Positions 16,437-25,379 are shown, numbered from the stretch's first letter. The stretch is DNA of 64,000 nt from Paenibacillus sp. YPG26 (GCF_023704175.1 NZ_CP084530.1:1758001-1822000); one strand, 5' to 3'. The notes: a model not told the origin generated them from the letters alone. Numbers and translations are program-made.

Positions 16437-17798
16437 ATGTACAAGAGATTAAGTGCTGTTCTATTCCCCCTAAGTGCAATCTTGCTAATCGGGGCTCTCA
16501 TCTGGGGTTATCAAGAGAACCAGGAGAAGAACTCGATTCTGATTAAAGCAGAGAACCAGTATCAGCGGGCCTTTCATGATCTGTCCTATCATGTAGACCG
16601 CCTGCACGGGGAGATCGGGAATACGCTAGCCGTTCATTCAGCGTCCACACCAATGCACCGCAAAGGTCTAATGAATCTGTGGCGGATCACCAGTGAAGCG
16701 CAAAATGAGATCAATCAGCTCCCGCTTACCCTTTTACACTTCAATAAGACGGAAGAGTTCCTGTCCAAGATAGCCAAGTTCTCTTACCAGACCGCCAACC
16801 GCGATCTGACAAAGCAGCCTTTGACTGACAAAGAGCTCAAGAATCTGAAGGAGCTGTACAAGACTTCTAACGAGATTTCATCCGAAATCCAGAAGGTTCA
16901 AGGGAAGGTTATTAATCATCACTTGAGATGGATGGATGTGGAGACAGCTCTCGCAAGTGAACATAAGGCCCAGGATAATACCATTATTGACGGCTTCAAA
17001 ACAGTTGACAAGAAGGTCAGTGAGTATCCAGAGCTCGACTGGGGGCCTTCCGTGCTCAGTATTTACAATAAGCGTTCAGTCAAGAAGCTGAGCGGCGCCC
17101 CTACTACCGTAGAACAGATTAAAGAGAAGGCAGTTGATTTCGCCGGATACACGGACGCGTCTCAAGTCGAAGTAACCGAGAATGGAAAAGGGACGGAATG
17201 GTCCTCATTCACCGCCGTTCTGCCCGGGAAGTCCAAAGGCGACCGGATGACGATCGATTTCACCAAGAATGGTGGACACGTAATTGCTTATAACTATACC
17301 CGGCAGGTCAATAACCGTTCCATTTCGGATGATGAAGCCCACCGGAGTGCAGCCCAGTTCCTGAAGGACAAAGGTTATAAGGACATGCAGGCTATCGTCT
17401 ACGATCCCTCGGATAACATCGCGAACCTGACGTACGTAACTAAGCATGACGACATCTACTTATATCCGGAGAAAGTAACCGTGCGCGTTGCGCTGGATAA
17501 CGGACAAGTAATCGGACTGCAGGCTAGTGACTATGTATATGAACGTGATAATAAGCCTGAAGTAATGCAGCCAAAGCTTTCGTTAGCCGATGCCCGCAAG
17601 TTTTTGAATTCGGATCTTAAAGTGACCTATCACCGCAAAGCTCTCATTGAGAACGAGCAGTCAGAGCGGGTGGTGACTTATGAGTTTGGCGGCCGGATAA
17701 ACGGTTCTCAGTACCGTATTTTCATCAATGGGAACACGGGTGCCGAGGAAGCTGTAGAGGAAATACGCTCTGGACGCCAAGCCGCTTCTCTAAAATAA
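16437..17798 (+). CDS. ypeB: Germination protein YpeB
   Basis: YpeB is a spore inner-membrane protein that, in Bacillus, is mutually required with the cortex-lytic enzyme SleB. The 453-residue protein has an uncleaved N-terminal membrane helix (about 7-24), a helical N-terminal half with HRKGLMNLWRI, and three PepSY-like C-terminal repeats (about 210-450). ATG 16437 follows GAAAGGAGCTC. No sleB lies beside it in this window. A SigG-like promoter lies directly upstream, so it may be expressed alone. Confidence 0.92.
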   Translation: MYKRLSAVLFPLSAILLIGALIWGYQENQEKNSILIKAENQYQRAFHDLSYHVDRLHGEIGNTLAVHSASTPMHRKGLMNLWRITSEAQNEINQLPLTLLHFNKTEEFLSKIAKFSYQTANRDLTKQPLTDKELKNLKELYKTSNEISSEIQKVQGKVINHHLRWMDVETALASEHKAQDNTIIDGFKTVDKKVSEYPELDWGPSVLSIYNKRSVKKLSGAPTTVEQIKEKAVDFAGYTDASQVEVTENGKGTEWSSFTAVLPGKSKGDRMTIDFTKNGGHVIAYNYTRQVNNRSISDDEAHRSAAQFLKDKGYKDMQAIVYDPSDNIANLTYVTKHDDIYLYPEKVTVRVALDNGQVIGLQASDYVYERDNKPEVMQPKLSLADARKFLNSDLKVTYHRKALIENEQSERVVTYEFGGRINGSQYRIFINGNTGAEEAVEEIRSGRQAASLK

Positions 17799-17806
17799 GT
17801 GAGCAC

Positions 17807-17843
17807 AAGCATTCTTCCCCGTTATGGAAGAATGCTTTTTTTG
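17807..17843 (+). terminator. Terminator after ypeB
   Basis: AAGCATTCTTCC pairs with GGAAGAATGCTT around CCGTTAT and runs into seven T. Confidence 0.9.
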
Positions 17844-17854
17844 TGAAGTTAGTC

Positions 17855-17882
17855 TTCACGCTTACTGCCGCCATGCTATAAT
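17855..17882 (+). promoter_or_regulatory. SigA-like promoter of the PilZ gene
   Basis: TTCACG (17855-17860), a 16-bp spacer and a perfect TATAAT (17877-17882) predict a start near 17889. This argues against translation starting at ATG 17888 and in favour of TTG 17921. Confidence 0.6.
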
Positions 17883-17920
17883 GTCAGATGGACATAAATT
17901 CATGCGGGCAGGTGGACAGG

Positions 17921-18574
17921 TTGCTTCCCAAAATCAATGATCTTGTATATATACAGATTGCTTCAGAAGTTGAGAAGGAAGAGAAAATCGAATACAAATC
18001 ACGTATCTCCGAAATAGAAGAAGATTCCTATTTGATTGAGGTGCCGATTCCTGTTGATGGCGGCGGGATGAAGAAGCTGTACATGGGCGATGAGCTGTCG
18101 GGCTATTTTCTGGCGGACGAGGGTGTCAAAAATTATTTCAGCACCTACGTGCTTGGCTTTGTCAGTGATAATATCAAGCTGGTACGAATTCGTAAGCCAG
18201 ACCCGGATTCCATTACAAGGATACAGCGCCGGAATTTCCTCCGGGTTACCGCTGATCTGGAGGTGGCGGTCAAGACACCGGGGAATATAAGGTTCGTGGC
18301 CCGTACCGAAGATATCGGCGGCGGGGGGTTCTCGTTCTATTGTGAGACTAACTACAGCCTGGTTGAAGGGGATATCCTTCACTGCTGGATCCTTCTTCCT
18401 TATAAGAATGGTTCAATCGAACACGTTCCTATTGAAGCCGAGATTGTTCGTATGAAGAAGCTTGAGACCGGAAGAAGTCTGGTCATGATGAAGTTCGAGA
18501 GCATCTCCGATATGGAGCGTCAGAAGCTGATCAAATACTGTTTTGAACGGCAGTTTGATTTCCGTAACCGATAA
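17921..18574 (+). CDS. ypfA: PilZ-domain flagellar brake protein (YpfA/MotI type)
   Basis: The 217-residue product has an N-terminal YcgR-like beta domain (about 1-95) and a C-terminal PilZ domain. The c-di-GMP-binding signature is RRNFLRV (RxxxR) and DIGGGGFSF. In Bacillus the homologue binds c-di-GMP and slows the flagellar motor. TTG 17921 is chosen because AGGTGG lies 5 nt upstream and the resulting start resembles Bacillus homologues. ATG 17888 would coincide with the predicted transcription start. The order ypeB-ypfA-ypfB-cmk is as in B. subtilis. Confidence 0.88.
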   Translation: MLPKINDLVYIQIASEVEKEEKIEYKSRISEIEEDSYLIEVPIPVDGGGMKKLYMGDELSGYFLADEGVKNYFSTYVLGFVSDNIKLVRIRKPDPDSITRIQRRNFLRVTADLEVAVKTPGNIRFVARTEDIGGGGFSFYCETNYSLVEGDILHCWILLPYKNGSIEHVPIEAEIVRMKKLETGRSLVMMKFESISDMERQKLIKYCFERQFDFRNR

Positions 18575-18644
18575 TGCTTAATATGGATGAATTTCCTCTT
18601 GTCTGGGCACGGTAAACGTAAATCCAGCGGAGGAGAACGTGTTC

Positions 18645-18890
18645 ATGGCGCAGGAGGACAGTAAGTATAGTTCGTTAGAACAAGAATATGAGTCTTTGTT
18701 CCTGAGGTTTAGCAACCAGGTTCACAAAATCATGATTATGCTGCTGATAGCATTGGTGGTTGGGGTTATCCTGTTTCAGGGTCTGCTGAGAATTCCTTCG
18801 TTCAGAACAGTGCTTTCTTCTGCTGAACGTTATGAGGGTAAGCCATTACCACCTCTGCAGAAGCTAATTGAAAAATTTACCGGTAAATGA
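18645..18890 (+). CDS. Small membrane protein, YpfB-like (DUF5359 type)
   Basis: The 81-residue product has an acidic N-terminus (EDSKYSSLEQEYESL), one strong membrane helix (IMIMLLIALVVGVILFQGLL, about 30-50) and a short tail ending ERYEGKPLPPLQKL. The RYEG-type tail and the position before cmk match Bacillus YpfB, which is somewhat shorter. The function is unknown. ATG 18645 has GCGGAGGAG 9-12 nt upstream; GTG 18639 is an alternative. Confidence 0.75.
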   Translation: MAQEDSKYSSLEQEYESLFLRFSNQVHKIMIMLLIALVVGVILFQGLLRIPSFRTVLSSAERYEGKPLPPLQKLIEKFTGK

Positions 18891-18896
18891 ACGCTT

Positions 18897-18925
18897 TTGC
18901 ATCACCCTATGTTGTGTGGTATAAT
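18897..18925 (+). promoter_or_regulatory. SigA promoter upstream of cmk
   Basis: TTGCAT (18897-18902), a 17-bp spacer and a perfect TATAAT (18920-18925) predict a start near 18932, only a few bases before a terminator-like hairpin. Confidence 0.75.
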
Positions 18926-18934
18926 TTTCACGTC

Positions 18935-18956
18935 GCAGGCAATGCCTGCTTTTTTA
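18935..18956 (+). terminator. Short hairpin and T-run in the cmk leader
   Basis: GCAGGC-AAT-GCCTGC (18935-18949) is followed by six T. It could end read-through from the upstream genes, or attenuate transcripts starting at the promoter just before it. Confidence 0.65.
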
Positions 18957-18987
18957 TTGAGGCCATTGTTTGAGGAGGAATACCCCG

Positions 18988-19695
18988 TTGGCAAGTCATC
19001 AGTCACACGAGAGCGGGAAGATCAACATCGCAATAGACGGACCTGCTGGGGCCGGCAAAAGCACAATCGCCCGAATGGTGGCAGGAGCTCTTGCTTATGT
19101 CTATGTAGACACAGGGGCGATGTACCGGGCAGTTACGTGGTACATGCTTCTCAAAGGAATTGAACCGGAAGAAGAGCAAAAGGTGCTTCAAACGGCTCGA
19201 AACATGGTTATTGAATTGATACCGGGAGTAGATGGCCAGAAAGTGCTGGTTAACGGTGAGGACGTCAGCGACCAGATCCGTTCACTCGCGGTGAACGCCA
19301 AGGTGTCCCGATATGCGCAAATCGAGGGGCTGCGCAACCTGCTGGTTTCATTGCAGCGGCAAATGGCTTTGCGCAAAGGCGTCGTCATGGACGGTCGCGA
19401 TATCGGCACTACCGTACTCCCTGATGCGGAAGTTAAAATTTTTATGACCGCAAGTGTGCAGGAACGGGCACGGCGCCGTTATAATGAAATTAAAGATACG
19501 GTTGCCATCACCTTGGAACAGCTTGAGCGTGATATTGCTGAGCGGGACCGCTTGGATGAAGAACGCGAGATATCGCCGCTTCGCCGGGCAGAGGATGCTG
19601 AATTTCTGGATACAACGAATATGAGCTTGTCTGAGGTGTCTGAGACGATCATTTCGCTGTGCAGAACGTATGGGAAGGATAGAGGACAGATATGA
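18988..19695 (+). CDS. cmk: Cytidylate kinase
   Basis: Cmk phosphorylates CMP and dCMP with ATP in pyrimidine nucleotide recycling. The 235-residue protein has the P-loop GPAGAGKST (about residues 17-25), the CMP-binding DTGAMYRAV and GRDIGTTVLPDA segments and the lid RARRRYNEI. TTG 18988 is chosen because the Shine-Dalgarno GAGGAGG (18972-18978) lies 9 nt upstream; the longer TTG 18970 frame would start within that site. It overlaps plsC by 4 nt. Confidence 0.95.
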   Translation: MASHQSHESGKINIAIDGPAGAGKSTIARMVAGALAYVYVDTGAMYRAVTWYMLLKGIEPEEEQKVLQTARNMVIELIPGVDGQKVLVNGEDVSDQIRSLAVNAKVSRYAQIEGLRNLLVSLQRQMALRKGVVMDGRDIGTTVLPDAEVKIFMTASVQERARRRYNEIKDTVAITLEQLERDIAERDRLDEEREISPLRRAEDAEFLDTTNMSLSEVSETIISLCRTYGKDRGQI

Positions 19696-20273
19696 TTTAT
19701 TACCTAGTTCGCGGAGCGCTCAGGGTTATTTACAAGTTTCTATTCAGACTTAAAGGAATAGGGCTTGAGAATATTCCGAAAGAAGGCGGCGTGCTGCTAT
19801 GTTCTAATCATATCAGTAATTTCGATCCGCCTACGGTCGGTATTCTGTTAGACCGCAAAGTTCATTTCATGGCAAAAGCGGAGCTTTTCGAGGTTCCCGT
19901 ACTCGGATGGCTCATTAAGCAGCTCGGCGCCTTCCCCGTCAAACGTGGAGGCGTTAGCAAAGAATCGATCAAAACATCTTTGACGCTGCTGCGAAGCGGC
20001 AAAGTTATGGGTATCTTCCCTGAAGGAAGACGTTCGAGCTCAGGGGAGAGCGGAATGGCTATGAAAGGCGCGGCAAGCTTTGCGCTACGTAGTGATGCGG
20101 CTGTCATTCCTGCTGCCATTATTGGGAATTATAAATTATTTCGCAGAACCAAAGTAATTTATGGTGCACCAGTGGATCTATCTGAATTTCGTGAGACACC
20201 GTCTCCGGATTCGCTCGAGCTGGCCACTGCTAAGATCATGCAGCACATTGCGGAGCTTAAAGCCCGCGGATAA
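19692..20273 (+). CDS. plsC: 1-acyl-sn-glycerol-3-phosphate acyltransferase
   Basis: PlsC makes phosphatidic acid by acylating lysophosphatidic acid at the membrane. The 193-residue protein has the acyltransferase motifs NHISNFDPP (HX4D, about residues 36-44), the substrate-binding FPEGRRSS (about 112-119) and VIPAAIIG. A hydrophobic N-terminal segment would anchor it. Start ATG 19692 overlaps the end of cmk, as in Bacillus-type cmk-plsC pairs. Confidence 0.92.
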   Translation: MIYYLVRGALRVIYKFLFRLKGIGLENIPKEGGVLLCSNHISNFDPPTVGILLDRKVHFMAKAELFEVPVLGWLIKQLGAFPVKRGGVSKESIKTSLTLLRSGKVMGIFPEGRRSSSGESGMAMKGAASFALRSDAAVIPAAIIGNYKLFRRTKVIYGAPVDLSEFRETPSPDSLELATAKIMQHIAELKARG

Positions 20274-20406
20274 AAGACCCGTATTCACGGGCCAGAACAT
20301 GCATGAACATTAGGAAGTTATGGAAAGCTATTGCATAATGCATGTTTTGAACCACGCTAGCCGCGGGTTTAAATAAATGGGGTTTTGAATCGAGGAGGGT
20401 ATTGAG

Positions 20407-21654
20407 ATGTCGGAAGAAATCAAAGGTCAGCAGGACAATGCTGAAGTGACAAATCAAGATGAGTTGGAGCAAATCGTGTCCATCAAGAAAGGTGACACCG
20501 TCAAAGGATCTATCGTTAAAGTTGAAGACAACCAAGCTTACGTAAGCATTGGATATAAATATGACGGCGTCATTCCTATTCGTGAGCTATCTTCTGTTCA
20601 TTTGGATAACGCTGCAGATGCGGTTGAGGTAGGTCAAGAAGTTGAAGCTAAAGTGGTAAGCATCGATGACGAGAAAGAAAGACTGGTTCTTTCCAAACGT
20701 GCAATCGACAGCGAGAACGCATGGGATGTCCTTACTCAGCGCTTCGAGAACAAAGAAACATTTGAAGTAACGGTTGCTGATGTAGTTAAAGGCGGAATCG
20801 TTGCCGATGTGGGCGTTCGCGGATTCATTCCAGCTTCCATGGTAGAGCGTCACTTTGTAGAAGATTTCAGTGACTACAAAGGCCGCACACTGCGCGTTAA
20901 AGTGAAAGAAATCGACCGTGAGAACAACAAAGTCATTCTTTCAGCCAAAGATGTTCTGGATGAAGAGTTCGAACAAAACAAGCTGAAAGTTATGGAAAGC
21001 ATTAAAGAAGGACAACTGATCGACGGTAAAGTACAGCGTCTGACTCAATTCGGTGCATTCGTTGATGTAGGCGGCGTGGATGGTCTTGTTCACGTATCCG
21101 AAATCGCTTGGAATCACGTTGAGAAGCCAGCTGATGTTCTTTCTGAAGGCGATGAAGTGAAAGTTAAGGTTCTGAAGGTAGATCCGGAGAAAGGCAAGAT
21201 CAGCTTGAGTATCAAAGCTGCTGCGCCTGGACCTTGGGAGACTGCGGCAGAGCTCTTCAAGACTGGCGACATCGTTAGCGGTGAAGTGAAGCGTCTTGTT
21301 ACTTTCGGAGCTTTTGTTGAGATCGCTCCAGGGGTTGAAGGTCTGGTTCATATTTCCCAAATCTCCCACAAACATATCGGTACACCACAAGAAGTACTTA
21401 AAGAGGGCGAAACGGTCCAAGTCAAAATTCTTGATGTGAATCCTTCCGAGAAACGCGTTAGTCTGAGCATCAAGGAGACTGAAGAAGCTCCTGCTCAAGA
21501 GGCTAAACCTGATAGAACGGAAAGAAGAGGCGGCGGTGCTGACCGTGTGAACCGTGAGGATATCAATAACAATCCTAACGTATCTCTGAGCAATCAAGGT
21601 CTTAGCATCACACTTGGAGAGCGCTTCGGCGATAAGCTGAGCAAACTCAAATAA
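20407..21654 (+). CDS. ypfD: 30S ribosomal protein S1 homologue (YpfD)
   Basis: The 415-residue protein has four S1 RNA-binding repeats (about 22-90, 108-175, 193-262 and 278-348), for example GDTVKGSIVKVEDNQAYVSI and GQLIDGKVQRLTQFGAFVDVGG. An Arg/Gly-rich tail follows. Gram-negative S1 has six repeats; this short form is usual in Firmicutes and is not essential in B. subtilis. Start ATG 20407 follows GAGGAGG. A terminator follows at 21681. Confidence 0.93.
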   Translation: MSEEIKGQQDNAEVTNQDELEQIVSIKKGDTVKGSIVKVEDNQAYVSIGYKYDGVIPIRELSSVHLDNAADAVEVGQEVEAKVVSIDDEKERLVLSKRAIDSENAWDVLTQRFENKETFEVTVADVVKGGIVADVGVRGFIPASMVERHFVEDFSDYKGRTLRVKVKEIDRENNKVILSAKDVLDEEFEQNKLKVMESIKEGQLIDGKVQRLTQFGAFVDVGGVDGLVHVSEIAWNHVEKPADVLSEGDEVKVKVLKVDPEKGKISLSIKAAAPGPWETAAELFKTGDIVSGEVKRLVTFGAFVEIAPGVEGLVHISQISHKHIGTPQEVLKEGETVQVKILDVNPSEKRVSLSIKETEEAPAQEAKPDRTERRGGGADRVNREDINNNPNVSLSNQGLSITLGERFGDKLSKLK

Positions 21655-21680
21655 TACATTCTTACCATGAAGAGAGGAAT

Positions 21681-21714
21681 CGGCGAACTCGTGACGGGTT
21701 CGCCGGTTTTTTTA
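21681..21714 (+). terminator. Terminator after ypfD
   Basis: CGGCGAAC pairs with GTTCGCCG and leads into seven T. Confidence 0.88.
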
Positions 21715-21904
21715 TAGTTTGAGTCAAGTTTACATGGATGGTTAGCCAATTAAGTTATTTTTTGCTATGATGAGTTACGAGTCAACAAGACAAGGTTTGC
21801 GAGATCGGTCTGTATGGCAAAACTTCATGTAGTTGAGTTCATCACTACTTCAGCTTATGTTATAAAGTTAAGCAGGCTTACGTAAACATTTAGGAGGAGT
21901 TCAT

Positions 21905-23227
21905 ATGGCAAGACCCGTTGTGGCTATAGTTGGACGTCCAAATGTGGGGAAATCTACGATTTTCAACCGCATTATCGGCGAACGATTGGCCATTGTGGAA
22001 GATAAACCGGGGATTACCCGTGACCGTATCTACGGCATCGGGGAATGGAACGGCAAATCGTTCAGCATTATTGATACCGGAGGTATTGAGCTGGACGGGG
22101 AAGACATGATTCTGAAATCCATTCGGATGCAGGCAGAACTGGCCATCGAAGAGGCGGACGTCATTATTTTCATGTGTGACGCCAAATCGGGCTTGACTCA
22201 GTCGGATGAAGAAGTGGCTACACTCTTGTACCGTTCCGGCAAGCCAATTATCCTCGCTGTGAATAAAGTGGATAATTTAGGCCGGGCTGATCATATTTAT
22301 GAATTCTACAATCTTGGTTTTGGAGATCCAATCGGAGTATCAGGCAGCCATGGAACGGGTGTCGGTGATTTGCTTGATGCGATTGTTGAGAACCTGCCTG
22401 AGCTTAAGGATGAGGAATATGATGAAGATGTGATTCGGGTTGCCCTGATCGGCCGGCCGAATGTTGGCAAGTCTTCATTGGTTAATGCCATCCTCGGGGA
22501 AGAGCGCGTCATCGTCAGTGATGTGGCGGGAACAACACGGGACGCGATTGATACTCCTTTTGAGAAGGATGGTCAGCGCTACGTCTTGATTGATACTGCC
22601 GGAATGAGAAAAAGAGGCAAGGTGTACGAGACGACGGAGAAATACAGCGTCATGCGTGCAATGAAAGCGATTGAGCGCGCAGATGTGGTGCTTGTCGTGA
22701 TCAATGGGGAAGAAGGCATTATTGAGCAGGATAAGCACATTGCGGGTTATGCTTATGAAGCCGGCAGAGCATCTATATTTGTTGTGAACAAATGGGATGC
22801 TGTAGAGAAGGACGACAAGACGATGAATAATTTTGAGAAGAAGATCCGCGATCACTTCTTGTTCATGACTTATGCACCTGTTGTATTCTTGTCCGCGCTG
22901 ACCAAGCAGCGTCTTCAGAAGCTGCTTCCTGTGGTACAGCACGTGGCTGAACAGCATGCCAGACGCGTACAGACCCATTTGCTGAACGATGTGGTCTCTG
23001 ATGCTGTTGCTATTAACCCTCCGCCAACGGACAAAGGACGCAGGATGAGAATTAATTATGTCACTCAGGTTACGGTTAAGCCGCCGACCATTGTTGTCTT
23101 CGTTAATGATCCGGAATTGATGCATTTCTCTTACGAACGTTATTTGGAGAATAAAATCCGGGCAGCATTTGACTTTGAAGGCACACCGATCCGGTTGTTC
23201 ACCCGCCGTAAATCGGACGAAGGTTAG
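21905..23227 (+). CDS. der: Ribosome biogenesis GTPase Der (EngA)
   Basis: Der is an essential GTPase for 50S subunit assembly. The 440-residue protein has two tandem G domains, each with a P-loop (GRPNVGKST near residue 10 and GRPNVGKSS near 184), DTGG/DTAG switch motifs and NKVD/NKWD specificity motifs. A C-terminal KH-like domain binds RNA. ATG 21905 follows AGGAGGAG. It is followed 11 nt later by plsY and then gpsA, a phospholipid pair commonly linked to der. Confidence 0.96.
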   Translation: MARPVVAIVGRPNVGKSTIFNRIIGERLAIVEDKPGITRDRIYGIGEWNGKSFSIIDTGGIELDGEDMILKSIRMQAELAIEEADVIIFMCDAKSGLTQSDEEVATLLYRSGKPIILAVNKVDNLGRADHIYEFYNLGFGDPIGVSGSHGTGVGDLLDAIVENLPELKDEEYDEDVIRVALIGRPNVGKSSLVNAILGEERVIVSDVAGTTRDAIDTPFEKDGQRYVLIDTAGMRKRGKVYETTEKYSVMRAMKAIERADVVLVVINGEEGIIEQDKHIAGYAYEAGRASIFVVNKWDAVEKDDKTMNNFEKKIRDHFLFMTYAPVVFLSALTKQRLQKLLPVVQHVAEQHARRVQTHLLNDVVSDAVAINPPPTDKGRRMRINYVTQVTVKPPTIVVFVNDPELMHFSYERYLENKIRAAFDFEGTPIRLFTRRKSDEG

Positions 23228-23238
23228 GAGAGAGAAGT

Positions 23239-23853
23239 GTGAGCTTAACATCTATTCTTGCGGTAATTCTCAGCTATTTGTTAGGTTCAGTCAGCTTTAG
23301 CGTGGTGCTGGCACGAACTTTGAAAGGCATTGATATACGCCAGCATGGCAGTGGGAATGCGGGGGCAACCAATACGCTTCGTGTGCTTGGCAAAGGTCCT
23401 GCTATTCTTGTTCTCGTGCTGGATATGCTCAAAGGAATCGCAGCAATCTGGCTTGGACGCTGGCTGGGTGGTGGTTCAGAATGGGTACCGGCCATCTGTG
23501 GCATCGCAGCCATTATGGGTCATAACTGGCCGGTGTACTTCCGGTTTCGCGGGGGCAAAGGGATCGCTACCACCATTGGGGTGATGGCGTCTCTTGCTTT
23601 CTTCCCTGCGTTGTACGCAGGTATTATTGCCATTGCTTTAATTGCTATTACCCGGTATGTTTCACTTGGTTCTCTGCTTTTTGTCGGTCTGACTCCTATT
23701 TTCCTGCTGATTATGGGACCAATCGGACCTTATTTCTGGACCAGCCTAATTATTGGTGTATTCGCTTTCTGGAGACATCGCACGAACATTGTGAAAATTG
23801 CGCAGGGTAAAGAGAACAAACTGGGATCCAAAGGGGGAAGCAGGGTTGTTTAG
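23239..23853 (+). CDS. plsY: Glycerol-3-phosphate acyltransferase PlsY
   Basis: PlsY uses acyl phosphate to acylate glycerol 3-phosphate, the first step of phospholipid synthesis. The 204-residue polytopic membrane protein carries the conserved loops GSGNAGATNTLRVLGK (about 36-51), GHNWPVYFRFRGGKG (about 94-108) and a late FWRHRTNI segment. GTG 23239 follows GGAGAGAG. Its end overlaps the gpsA start by 8 nt, so the two enzymes of glycerolipid entry are coupled. Confidence 0.95.
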   Translation: MSLTSILAVILSYLLGSVSFSVVLARTLKGIDIRQHGSGNAGATNTLRVLGKGPAILVLVLDMLKGIAAIWLGRWLGGGSEWVPAICGIAAIMGHNWPVYFRFRGGKGIATTIGVMASLAFFPALYAGIIAIALIAITRYVSLGSLLFVGLTPIFLLIMGPIGPYFWTSLIIGVFAFWRHRTNIVKIAQGKENKLGSKGGSRVV

Positions 23854-24886
23854 TAAAGCTGCTGTTCTAGTTGCGGGAAGCTGGGGGACTGCCTTGGCTA
23901 GTGTTCTTGCCGATAAAGGGATACATGTATCGCTTTGGACGCGAACCGAGAAGCAGGCAGAGGAAATCAACAAGGAGCATACAAATGGGCGCTATCTGCC
24001 TGAGGTTGCTCTGCCTCCAAATATTTATGCTACAACAGATATGAAAGAAGCGGTGAGCGGAGCGCAGGCTGTAATCATGGTGGCGCCATCCTCTGCGGTT
24101 CGTGAGGTATCCCGTCAGCTGAAGCAGTATTGGACTGAAGACATGCTGGTCGTACATGCGACCAAGGGCTTCGAGACAGAGACGCTGAAGCGGATCTCTA
24201 CGGTGATCGCCGAAGAGCTCGGATGCGAGGAAGGACATATCGTGGTTCTGTCCGGCCCAAGTCATGCCGAGGAAGTCGTCAAACGCTGCCCTACAACTGT
24301 GGTAGTCGCTTCATTGGAAGAGAATCAGGCAAAGCGAGCCCAAGATCTGTTCATGAACAATAATTTCCGTGTCTATACGAACCGGGATGTGGTTGGAGTT
24401 GAACTTGCCGGGGCTTTGAAGAACATTATTGCTCTTGGAGCAGGCATGTCGGACGGACTTGGATTCGGAGATAACGCGAAAGCAGCGCTTCTGACCCGGG
24501 GACTGGCCGAAATTACCAGGATCGGTGTGGAAATGGGAGCCAATCCGCTTACCTTCTCTGGACTTGCTGGAATCGGTGACTTAGTTGTTACCGCAACAAG
24601 TCAGCACAGCCGCAATTGGCGTGCCGGATCGCTGCTCGGTCAAGGCAAGCCGCTCCAGGAGGTCCTGGAATCCATGGGCATGGTGGTTGAGGGGATAAGA
24701 ACTACAAAGGCCGCTCATACGATGTCTGAGAAATATGGTGTGCAGATGCCGATCGCAGCCCAGCTCTATCATGTATTGTTCGAGGATATGTCTCCGAAAA
24801 CGGCTGTAGAGGCCTTGATGGGCCGGGACCGTAAGACGGAAATGGAGATCATGTCCCAGGAAACCTGGGAACAATGGCATACCTAA
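23846..24886 (+). CDS. gpsA: Glycerol-3-phosphate dehydrogenase [NAD(P)+]
   Basis: GpsA supplies glycerol 3-phosphate from dihydroxyacetone phosphate. The 346-residue protein has an N-terminal Rossmann domain and a C-terminal helical domain with the catalytic Lys region ELAGALKNIIALGAG. GLGFGDNAKAAL and SGLAGIGDL signatures are also present. The nucleotide loop reads VLVAGSWGTAL, so the first Gly of the usual GxGxxG is Val. TTG 23846 is chosen because AAAGGGGGAAG precedes it and the protein then matches the family length. It overlaps plsY. Confidence 0.94.
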   Translation: MFSKAAVLVAGSWGTALASVLADKGIHVSLWTRTEKQAEEINKEHTNGRYLPEVALPPNIYATTDMKEAVSGAQAVIMVAPSSAVREVSRQLKQYWTEDMLVVHATKGFETETLKRISTVIAEELGCEEGHIVVLSGPSHAEEVVKRCPTTVVVASLEENQAKRAQDLFMNNNFRVYTNRDVVGVELAGALKNIIALGAGMSDGLGFGDNAKAALLTRGLAEITRIGVEMGANPLTFSGLAGIGDLVVTATSQHSRNWRAGSLLGQGKPLQEVLESMGMVVEGIRTTKAAHTMSEKYGVQMPIAAQLYHVLFEDMSPKTAVEALMGRDRKTEMEIMSQETWEQWHT

Positions 24887-24901
24887 GCAAAGACTGCCCG
24901 A

Positions 24902-24929
24902 ACCTTTTCTGTGCGCGAGTCATACATTA
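24902..24929 (+). promoter_or_regulatory. Candidate SigK promoter of spoVIF
   Basis: AC (24902-24903), a 17-bp spacer and CATACATTA (24921-24929) match the mother-cell SigK pattern AC-N17-CATANNNTA. The predicted start near 24936 leaves a normal distance to the ribosome site of the sporulation gene that follows. Confidence 0.5.
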
Positions 24930-24960
24930 AGTGTGACGACTGCCGGAGGAGGGAAGAATA

Positions 24961-25236
24961 TTGAACAAGAACATCTCTAAAGAAGCTCTGAATGCGATTA
25001 ACAAGAAGACGGGCAAGCCGATTACGGAGAATGCGGTGAAGAAGCTCGCGAGTACCGTCAAGCCTTCTACGCTCCAGAGTGAGACGCAGCTGCGGCAATT
25101 GATTAAGCAGGTATCGGCTATGGCCAATGTGCCCGTGTCTGAGGCAACAATTTCTGAAATTGTTGGAGCTGTGAAGAAGAGTGGAATGAATCCTAATAAT
25201 ATGGAAGCTCTAATGAAGCTAATGCTCAAAAAATAA
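24961..25236 (+). CDS. spoVIF: Stage VI sporulation protein F
   Basis: The 91-residue product matches the small SpoVIF (YjcC) family, needed in Bacillus for proper GerE-dependent coat gene expression late in sporulation. Recognisable segments are KKTGKPITENAVKKLAS, TQLRQLIKQVSAMANVPVS and a helical C-terminus. TTG 24961 follows GGAGGAGGGAAG. A SigK-like promoter precedes it and a terminator follows, so it appears to be a single-gene unit. Confidence 0.85.
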   Translation: MNKNISKEALNAINKKTGKPITENAVKKLASTVKPSTLQSETQLRQLIKQVSAMANVPVSEATISEIVGAVKKSGMNPNNMEALMKLMLKK

Positions 25237-25264
25237 ACGGTGCACTCCTTTTTAAGTTTGAGAG

Positions 25265-25303
25265 AAGACCCATGCTGGCAAAGCAGCCGTCATGGGTCTT
25301 TTT
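25265..25303 (+). terminator. Terminator after spoVIF
   Basis: AAGACCCATG pairs with CATGGGTCTT and is followed by TTT. Confidence 0.85.
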
Positions 25304-25379
25304 AGCGTGTCATAGCCCTTTTTTTTGGAGAGTGCTATAATGTTGATCATACTAATTAACGATGGGGGAACTAGCACGC

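Noticed and set aside
20941..21597. Minus-strand frame of 218 codons opposite the S1 homologue
   Set aside because: Antisense shadow created by repeated S1 domains; no ribosome site.
22475..23251. Long minus-strand frame of 258 codons opposite der
   Set aside because: It is antisense to a clear essential GTPase gene. Composition (many His, Cys, Arg) is that of a shadow frame.
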